Under the pieces are notes generated by a model. The model made no database searches. It saw only the letters and a program-made list of their open reading frames with translations, and was not told the origin of the DNA. Shown here in pieces: positions 58,601 to 64,000 of a stretch of DNA of 64,000 bases. Numbering within the stretch: the first letter of the stretch is position 1; each line of letters opens with the position of its first letter. Made by a program: the position numbers and the translations under genes. Origin of the DNA: Streptomyces barringtoniae (lineage in GTDB: Bacteria; Actinomycetota; Actinomycetes; Streptomycetales; Streptomycetaceae); NCBI RefSeq assembly GCF_020819595.1, contig NZ_JAJHNP010000028.1:1-64000 (forward strand), given 5' to 3'.

Positions 58601-61600
58601 GGCTGCGACAAGACGCCCAATCTGCCCGACGACACCATCTCCGACGTCACCACCGGCTACGACAACCAGGCAGTCGGTGCGGCGCCCACCAAGGGCGAGA
58701 TGACCTCGTCGTACCGGATCTCCGGCTACGACCCACAGAACCAGCCCACGTATCAGAAGGTCTCGACCTCCACCTACGACGACCTCGGCCGCCCTGAGAC
58801 CACCACGGACGCCCTCGACCGGTCGACCCATACCAGCTATGTTCCCGACGACACCGGATACGGGCCGCTGACCCAGACCACCGTCACCGACCCCAAGGGC
58901 TACTCCGTCACCAAGGACGTCGACCCGGCCTGGGGCCAGGCGACCAAGCAAACCGACCCCAACGGCAAGGTCACCGAGTGGCAGTTCGACGCCCTCGGCC
59001 GCGTCACCGCGATCTGGAAGCCCAACCGAGCGCGCGCCCTGAACGACGCAGCCAGCCTCGTCTACACCTACAGCCTTACCAAGGACAAAGCCGCCTGGGT
59101 CCGGACCGACACCCTCAAGGCCGACGGCAAGACATACACCACCTCATACGAGATCTACGACGCACTCCTGCGAGAAAGGCAGAAGCAGGGCCCCGCGCCC
59201 GGCGGCGGCCGCGTCATCTCAGAAACGCTCTACGACGACCGCGGGCTGGCCTACCTCAAGAACGACCAGGTCTACGACAACAACAGCCCGACCAGCGCGC
59301 TGGCCAACACACTCCCCGGATCCGTGCCGGCCTCCACCGAGACCGTCTACGACGGCGCCGGACGCCCGACGGACACCATCTTCCGGGTCAACGGCCAGGA
59401 ACGCTGGCGCACCAAGACCGACGACCAAGGCGACCAGGTCGCAGTCACCGCAGCCAAGGGCGGCTCAGGCACTCTCACCATCAAGGACGCCCGCGGCCGC
59501 GTCACAGAACGCCGCGAATACGCTGGCCCGACCCCGACCGGCAGCGATTACACCCGCACCAAGTACACATACACGCCCGGCGGCCAGGTCGACACCGTGA
59601 CCGGCCCTGACGGCGCGGTCTGGAGCCACAAGTACGACATCCGCGGCCGGGACATCGAAAGCACCGATCCGGACAAGGGCACCACCAACATCACCTACGA
59701 CGACGCCGACCAGCCCCTGACCACGACGGTCACCAAGGACGGCAAGTCACAGACCCTCATCACCGACTACGACGAACTCGGCCGCAAGACCGGCACATGG
59801 GACAGTGTCAAGGACGCTGCCCACCAGCTGACCAAACTCACTTACGACTCGGTTGCCAAGGGACAGCTGTCCTCCTCCATCCGTTACGTCGGCGGAACCA
59901 CAGGCCGCATTTACGCCACTCAGATCACCGGCTACAACAACCTCTATCAACCCACGACCATCAAGACCGTACTCGCGGCGTCGGACCCGCTGGTGCAGGC
60001 CGGCGCACCACAGACCTTCACCACAACCACGGCTTACAACCTCGACGGGACGGTCAACAACACCATCCTGCCCGCCGCCGGCGGCCTGCCGACCGAGACG
60101 ATCGCCTACACCTACAACGACCTCGGCCTGGTCAACACCGTCTCGGGCAGCACCGACTACATCCGCAGCGTCGGCTATACCCAGTACGGCGAACCGCAGC
60201 TGACCACCCTGGGCACCTCTTCGACCGCCAAGCAGTTCCAGGTCGCGAACCGGTACGAGGACGGCACCCGGCGCCTGCTGAACAACCACACGCTTGACCA
60301 GACCAACACCGGCTACACCAGCGACGTCGACTACACCTACGACGACAGCGGCAACGTCCTGTCGGTCAAGCAAAAGGCAGGCTCCCCCGACAACCAGTGC
60401 TTCACCTACGACGGTCACCAGCGCCTGACCGAAGCCTGGACCCCAGCATCCGGCGACTGCTCCGCCGACCGCTCGGTAACGGCCCTGGGCGGCCCGGCTC
60501 CGTACTGGAACTCCTGGACCTACACAGCCGGTGGAATGCGTGACACCCAGACCGTTCACACGGCCTCGGGTGACACCAAGACCAATTACACCTATCCACC
60601 GGTCGACGACAAGGGCGCCGGCCAACCGCACACCTTGACGTCCACCACGACGGGCGGCACCACCACCTCATACAAGTACGACGACCAGGGCAACACGACC
60701 CGCCGTCCCGGCGCCTCGGGCGATCAGACCCTGGTCTGGAACACCGAGGGCGACCTGGCGTCGCTCACCGAGAACGGCAAGACCACCAGCTATCTCTATG
60801 ACGCCGACGGCGAACTGCTCGTCCGCCAAGGACCGTCCGAGACGGTGCTGTACCTTCCGGGCCAGGAGCTCCACTACGATCCTGCGGCCAAGAAGTTCAC
60901 CGCCCAGCGCTACTACGGCACCGGCAACGGCACCGCGCTGCGCACGAACACCGGCTTGTACTGGATCGTGGACGACCATCACGGCACCGCCAGCATGGTC
61001 GTGGACGCGGCGACTCAGCAGATCACACGCCGTTACACGGAGCCCTTCGGTGAGGCTCGAGGCAGCACATCAACCGCGTGGCCAGATGACAAGGGATTCC
61101 TTGGCAAACCCACCGATGCCAGCACGGGGCTCACACACGTCGGCGCGCGGGAGTACGACCCGGTCACCGGTCGGTTCTTGTCCGTCGATCCTGTATTCGA
61201 AGCCGACGACCATGAGTCGTTGAACGGATACTCCTACGCCAACAACACGCCCGTCACCGCATCCGACCCCAGTGGGCTCCGCCCGATCACGGCCTGCGAG
61301 TACGGTTGCAGCAACGGCAAGGGCGGCACCTACTACGATCACCTTGAGCCCAACGGCAAGGGCGGATGGACCTACCACTCCACCGCCACCTACTCGTCGA
61401 AGACCACCATCAAGGGTGTTTCCGGCACACTGACCGCCACGGTCTCCACCGTTGGACAAGACGTGTCAGTCCGTGTGGTGTTCATGGCAGGGCCCAAACC
61501 GAAGCCGAAGGAAACGGTGTTCCACGGCTGGGCGATGGGAACCAACCCCAACTACGATCCAACTGCCCATGACGACTGGATCGACCGTGGAAAACTCTCC

Positions 61601-62158
61601 ACACTGCAGAAAGTTCTTCTGGGCATCGTGACCGTGGTGGGGCTGGCCGTCGCCGCCGCGCCGGTGGCGGCAGAAGGCATCACAGCCTGCCTGGCCGCAG
61701 CTGCCGCCTGTGCCGAAGGCGCCGCTGATCTCCTTTCCGGTGATGCGGCCGGGAGTGGGACCACACTGACCGCAGGCGCCGGCGCAGGAGTAGCAGCAAC
61801 GGCGGTCAAGGGAGCAGACAGCGCCCACAACATAGTCAACGCCAACAGATTGCGAGAAGACCTCCGCTGGATGTCGGCTAACTCGCCGTTCACCAAGGAC
61901 GGTGATCTCACTGAGGAGGCCCTCAAGGAGTCCCGTATGATCCAACCGGGAGAAAAAATGGAGAACCCGGCAGTGATTGCGGAGCTCGAGGCCAGAGGTG
62001 GTGTCGGCAAGTGGGGCAAGTGGAGCACAGCCAGGCATCAAGCACCTAATGGAATGAACTTCGAAGTTCATTTTTACCGCAACAACGAGACTGGGGAAGT
62101 TCTCTACTACGACTACAAGGCAAAGTTCCCTCGCGCGATAGGTACGGACGAGAAATGA
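55691..62158 (+). CDS. secreted YD-repeat (RHS) polymorphic toxin
   Basis: GTG 55691 follows AAGGAA. The 2,155-residue protein has a signal peptide (VVRRWLARGALAVSVALIPQ), a SpvB/TcaC-like N-terminal part (FTWNYPLRVPPATAGPAPNL AISYNSGSVDG, SQTSVVGEGF...), and many YD repeats from about 950 to 1780 (for example YDELGRKTGTWD, YNDLGLVNTVSG, YDDQGNTTRRPG). The RHS core ends at about 1800-1845 (GFLGKPTDASTGLTHVGARE, YDPVTGRFLSVDPV, YANNTPVTASDPSGLRP). After it comes a variable C-terminus: a hydrophobic pair of helices (VLLGIVTVVGLAVAAAPVAA) and a toxin domain of about 120 residues (LREDLRWMSANSPFTKDGDL, ELEARGGVGKWGKWSTARHQ, MNFEVHFYRNNETGEVLYYD YKAK). The toxin fold is not one I can name. The next gene overlaps by four bases and should be its immunity protein. 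Confidence 0.88.
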   Translation: MNPASRGRPPRAVVRRWLARGALAVSVALIPQIAVPSGTALPAKPDTKTITFPAPPKRKVNKVLPFKAKKPATTNRAEAAARKTRQHLAHVQWPAAADTRVGLTAGKPATAQAGSVPITLTPVSSSKKTKQAHGEKKTVHAASKPQAVGSARLHIYKHAQADKAGIPGTLIAVKPETTTEGIWRLSLKYASFADAYGGSYGSRLHLVQLPQCALTTPGRAKCRKQTPLPTHNDPAAQTVTATLPASATSTKTAMLLAATADSSGPSGDFSASPLGPSATWEAGGSTGDFTWNYPLRVPPATAGPAPNLAISYNSGSVDGRTSSENNQTSVVGEGFGITESYIERKYGSCKDDGNDGKNDLCWKYANATLVLNGKAAELVNDCDDATACDTAEKSQAAGGTWKLKNDDATKVEHLTGNTSNGDDNGEYWKVTTTDGTQYYFGKHRLPGWSDHGTDADDPVTNSTWTVPVFGDDAGEPCHDTTFAASSCNQAWKWNLDYVVDTHGNAMTYWYGRERNNYAKNGVDDPAANYVRGGYLKRIDYGLRSNSLYTKPAAQQVSFDYAQRCTASDCSSLTKDTKQNWPDVPFDLICADGTACTGKTSPSFFTRYMLTDVTTSVWTGTGTTRRDVDNWHLEHDFPASGDASSPSLWLKSIQNTGKAGGTQVSLPTVDFEGIQLPNHVEGGGDTLRYIKWRVRKITSESGSVLTVNYSDPQCIRGTTMPSSEDKNTLRCFPVYWSQSGADPQLDWFHKYVITSVFQEDLYGSDTQETRYTYDGGAGWGYSDDDGLTQAKYRTWNQWRGYGKVTTTTGDDTGPTSKIVNLYMRGLNGEKEKDGTPRVEKVTDSTGTSIDDDRQYAGFVRETIAYNGSQEVSGTINTPWSHLTGNHKYDWGTTESYFMKPATITTRTKTSTGTRTTQTTTTYGTTYGMPLRVDDQGDTAKTGDETCTKTTYARNTADWLVQFSSRVETYAVGCDKTPNLPDDTISDVTTGYDNQAVGAAPTKGEMTSSYRISGYDPQNQPTYQKVSTSTYDDLGRPETTTDALDRSTHTSYVPDDTGYGPLTQTTVTDPKGYSVTKDVDPAWGQATKQTDPNGKVTEWQFDALGRVTAIWKPNRARALNDAASLVYTYSLTKDKAAWVRTDTLKADGKTYTTSYEIYDALLRERQKQGPAPGGGRVISETLYDDRGLAYLKNDQVYDNNSPTSALANTLPGSVPASTETVYDGAGRPTDTIFRVNGQERWRTKTDDQGDQVAVTAAKGGSGTLTIKDARGRVTERREYAGPTPTGSDYTRTKYTYTPGGQVDTVTGPDGAVWSHKYDIRGRDIESTDPDKGTTNITYDDADQPLTTTVTKDGKSQTLITDYDELGRKTGTWDSVKDAAHQLTKLTYDSVAKGQLSSSIRYVGGTTGRIYATQITGYNNLYQPTTIKTVLAASDPLVQAGAPQTFTTTTAYNLDGTVNNTILPAAGGLPTETIAYTYNDLGLVNTVSGSTDYIRSVGYTQYGEPQLTTLGTSSTAKQFQVANRYEDGTRRLLNNHTLDQTNTGYTSDVDYTYDDSGNVLSVKQKAGSPDNQCFTYDGHQRLTEAWTPASGDCSADRSVTALGGPAPYWNSWTYTAGGMRDTQTVHTASGDTKTNYTYPPVDDKGAGQPHTLTSTTTGGTTTSYKYDDQGNTTRRPGASGDQTLVWNTEGDLASLTENGKTTSYLYDADGELLVRQGPSETVLYLPGQELHYDPAAKKFTAQRYYGTGNGTALRTNTGLYWIVDDHHGTASMVVDAATQQITRRYTEPFGEARGSTSTAWPDDKGFLGKPTDASTGLTHVGAREYDPVTGRFLSVDPVFEADDHESLNGYSYANNTPVTASDPSGLRPITACEYGCSNGKGGTYYDHLEPNGKGGWTYHSTATYSSKTTIKGVSGTLTATVSTVGQDVSVRVVFMAGPKPKPKETVFHGWAMGTNPNYDPTAHDDWIDRGKLSTLQKVLLGIVTVVGLAVAAAPVAAEGITACLAAAAACAEGAADLLSGDAAGSGTTLTAGAGAGVAATAVKGADSAHNIVNANRLREDLRWMSANSPFTKDGDLTEEALKESRMIQPGEKMENPAVIAELEARGGVGKWGKWSTARHQAPNGMNFEVHFYRNNETGEVLYYDYKAKFPRAIGTDEK

Positions 62159-62511
62159 AAGTCCTCTTCAAGGGGCTGAGCGGACATCCGAAAGCGGTGA
62201 CCCTCGGAGCAGGCACTCTTAGGGAGAATCGGGAGTATAGCGTCCTGGAAGTATTCTCCAGGGCCGATGGTGAGAACCTCCTCCGGATCGAATCAATACG
62301 AGACGAGCTGCCCGGCCTTTTCAATTCGCGTCTCTTCGTCGTGACCGACGGTCGGATTCCCTCGAACTGGTCGGTATCGATCGGTGTCGAGGGGGGCGTG
62401 ACGTTCGGGCCCACGGCGTGGGAGCAGGCTGGGTTCTGGGACGCTCTGACGGACGGGGAGCCATGGGCGGCGGCCCTGTACGCCGAGGAGAGAGAAAAGT
62501 CCCTCGCCTGA
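62155..62511 (+). CDS. cognate immunity protein of the RHS toxin
   Basis: ATG 62155 overlaps the toxin stop (ATGA), and the 118-residue product is small and cytoplasmic with no signal peptide: MKVLFKGLSGHPKAVTLGAG, ENREYSVLEVFSRADGENLL, LFNSRLFVVTDGRIPSNWSV, WEQAGFWDALTDGEPWAAAL. Placement straight after the toxin tip is the standard position of the immunity gene in polymorphic toxin loci. The fold is a mixed alpha/beta sandwich by appearance; no named immunity family is recognised. A perfect terminator follows. Confidence 0.75.
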   Translation: MKVLFKGLSGHPKAVTLGAGTLRENREYSVLEVFSRADGENLLRIESIRDELPGLFNSRLFVVTDGRIPSNWSVSIGVEGGVTFGPTAWEQAGFWDALTDGEPWAAALYAEEREKSLA

Positions 62512-62524
62512 GGACTGTGCGAGA

Positions 62525-62573
62525 TTGACAGGAGAAAGCCCCGCCTAATTGAGGCGGGGCTTTCTCCTGTCAA
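62525..62573. terminator. perfect 22-bp bidirectional terminator
   Basis: A 22-base arm (62525-62546, TTGACAGGAG...CCGCCT) and its exact complement (62552-62573) flank AATTG. The top strand has GGCTTTCTCC after the stem centre. It closes the toxin-immunity operon. Confidence 0.92.
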
Positions 62574-62871
62574 CTGAGACAGTGAACATGAAGGCGGGAG
62601 CGTAGGCCAGGACGCCGATGTGGGTGCTTGACCGCCGACGTGCCCGGGTGCCTGCGTCCTCGGCCGACCGGAGCTAACCTCGACTACGTGCTGTCGGCCC
62701 AGTCGTTCAGCGGTATGGCCGGGGCTATGCGGAGAGCTTTCCCCTGGCGTCCAGATCGTTCGTACAGTGGCGCGCTCCACCTGGACGCCAGGAACCACGC
62801 CTGCTCCACGGTGTGTGGGTCGACGCGTACGGGATGGGAGCTGGGATAAGTGGTGGAGGCCGTGGCGAGGC

Positions 62872-63192
62872 ATGGAGGGATCATCCGAACTCGTCACCGT
62901 AAGGCTGCCGTGGGAACGTAAGTACATGAGCTTGTGGCTGGACTGGTCACTCGAGGGCGTCGGCAGTGCGGGCGAGGAAGCGGCTGACGTTGACGCTGCT
63001 ATCCGAGCACTGGACATCTCAGTGGCGCGATCACGACGCGCCTTCGACTCCGATCGACCGTGGCAGGAGCTGAAGACATCGGCCGATGCCATGAAGATCC
63101 AAATACTGGATGAGGGCGCGAAAGTGCTGGAGAGCGGTCAAGCATGGGCTTCGACCATCGGCGGTGTTCAAGTGAAGCTCACCCCCCGGTAG
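62872..63192 (+). CDS. small hypothetical protein downstream of the toxin locus
   Basis: From ATG 62872 (a longer frame is open to 62767) the 106-residue product reads SSELVTVRLPWERKYMSLWL DWSLEGVG, AADVDAAIRALDISVARSRR, ADAMKIQILDEGAKVLESGQ. Mixed alpha/beta with no signal peptide. Its place after a polymorphic toxin suggests an orphan immunity gene, but nothing in the sequence confirms it. 62574-62871 holds no other recognised gene. Confidence 0.4.
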   Translation: MEGSSELVTVRLPWERKYMSLWLDWSLEGVGSAGEEAADVDAAIRALDISVARSRRAFDSDRPWQELKTSADAMKIQILDEGAKVLESGQAWASTIGGVQVKLTPR

Positions 63193-63448
63193 CGACATCA
63201 TCCAACCCCTCAGGCTCAACGATGGAGTGAAGGAGGATGCGCGTGTCCCCCGCGTGCCCGGTCAGATGGCGCGCTGCGGGGAGCAAGGGGGTACGTCGGC
63301 AAAGACCCAGGAGATCCCCAGGCCACAGCTTTGCCAGGTCAGCGCCCATCCACGTACGCGATCTTCCAAACTGGTGCTCTACGACACCGCCAGGCCCGCA
63401 GCTCAAAGCCGTTCCACCCGTGCCGTAGTCTTCCCGCGGAGGGGTGCT

Positions 63449-63742
63449 ATGTCAGCGTGGAGCATGTTGGGTGCCGGCTGCTTTTTCGTAGTCATGGGCG
63501 TGTTCACCTTGAGCGGCCGAGGGACTGCGGCGGTGTATGCGCGGTCGCCTTGGGCTGGTTGGGGTTGGACAGCGATGGGTGGCGGCTTCGTCTTGGACGG
63601 AGGACCCAAACTCCTCGGCTTCTCTTCCGGAGCGACGGCGGCTCTTTCCGCCGTGGCTATGGGGCTGATCGTGCTTGGTGCGGTGCTTCAGGTCCGGCGC
63701 GGAGCGTTCGCTAAGGCTCGTCGTGCCGACAACGGCGACTGA
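63449..63742 (+). CDS. small membrane protein with three helices
   Basis: ATG 63449 follows GGAGGGG, so this start is preferred over an open frame reaching 63227. The 97-residue product has membrane helices at about 3-20 (WSMLGAGCFFVVMGVFTL), 34-52 (GWGWTAMGGGFVLDG) and 60-80 (ATAALSAVAMGLIVLGAVLQ), then a basic tail (RRGAFAKARRADNGD). No family is recognised; such proteins are common and uncharacterised in Streptomyces. Confidence 0.6.
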   Translation: MSAWSMLGAGCFFVVMGVFTLSGRGTAAVYARSPWAGWGWTAMGGGFVLDGGPKLLGFSSGATAALSAVAMGLIVLGAVLQVRRGAFAKARRADNGD

Positions 63743-64000
63743 GTGGCGCCGCTACTCCCTATCTAGGACAACCGTCAAATGGGCCACGGGTGTCTGACAT
63801 CAACGGCCGACACCAACAGCGGCGAACGAATGCAGACCGAGGCGGACCCTACCGACCACTTCCACGCCGCAAGACTGCCGACTTCCAGTGTCGAGAGCCC
63901 ACGATGATCGACCTGATAAGGAAGCGGACGAAGTGCAAAGCGCTCCGGGTGAAGTCCGGATCAGTCTTCGGCGTCGTGGAAGTACACCGTGAGGCTCGGC
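63743..64000 (+). other. window end; short frames with no recognisable gene
   Basis: A frame from ATG 63830 (25 codons, MQTEADPTDHFHAARLP...) overlaps by ATGA with one starting at 63904 (MIDLIRKRTKCKALRVKSGS) that runs off the window. Either could be genuine, but neither has a supported ribosome-binding site or family. Confidence 0.3.

Overview
The window looks like accessory DNA from a Streptomyces (or very close actinomycete). It is very GC-rich, uses many GTG and TTG starts, carries lineage-typical families (RheA-like regulator, DUF6233, DUF3761, Streptomyces-type secreted YD-repeat and LamG proteins) and holds many insertion sequences and broken genes. This fits a chromosome arm, large plasmid or heavily scarred genomic island. 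No rRNA, complete tRNA, CRISPR array or phage structural module is visible.

Layout. 1-8,000: the start of a beta-propeller protein, IS5 remnants, a RheA-like heat-shock regulator with a matching operator, a deoxyribosyltransferase-like/NUDIX/winged-helix fusion, a membrane-anchored protein and an ISKra4 scar. 8,250-15,560: a membrane NACHT NTPase, a GNAT pseudogene killed by one amber codon, an ABC exporter plus NUDIX operon, and a three-gene GTPase/membrane-protein operon. 15,886-20,680: an IS1182-type element with intact 17-bp ends and a 5-bp target duplication; it contains a passenger gene between inverted 21-bp repeats and a nested ISL3-family element. 21,023-31,902: hypothetical genes, a divergent and now frameshifted dnaE paralogue, an IS6 element in the middle of remnant genes (one SIR2-like), a LexA-type HTH remnant and a Ku remnant.

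32,260-35,849 is the most striking locus. A small helical protein ends in a short motif (GNTFNGPTAV...) that recurs at the N-terminus of the next gene, a 1,049-residue NTPase-TPR (NLR-like) protein. This is the architecture of bacterial amyloid-signalling effector/receptor pairs. An IS630 element sits exactly at the receptor stop codon. 37,000-47,300: IS5, a truncated tyrosine recombinase with its partner gene, an ISL3-type element with 72-bp perfect ends, a HEPN/zinc-ribbon protein, and a second copy of the first ISL3 element that appears identical. 47,764-64,000: PhzF, small secreted proteins, a secreted HNH nuclease, a 3' half of a tRNA, a secreted LamG protein, and a 2,155-residue YD-repeat (RHS) polymorphic toxin with its overlapping immunity gene.

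Taken together this reads as a defence/conflict island: NACHT, NLR-amyloid pair, GTPase-membrane operon, HEPN protein and toxin-immunity module, reshaped by at least seven IS groups. Functions are inferred by reading motifs and family resemblance; no database search was run.
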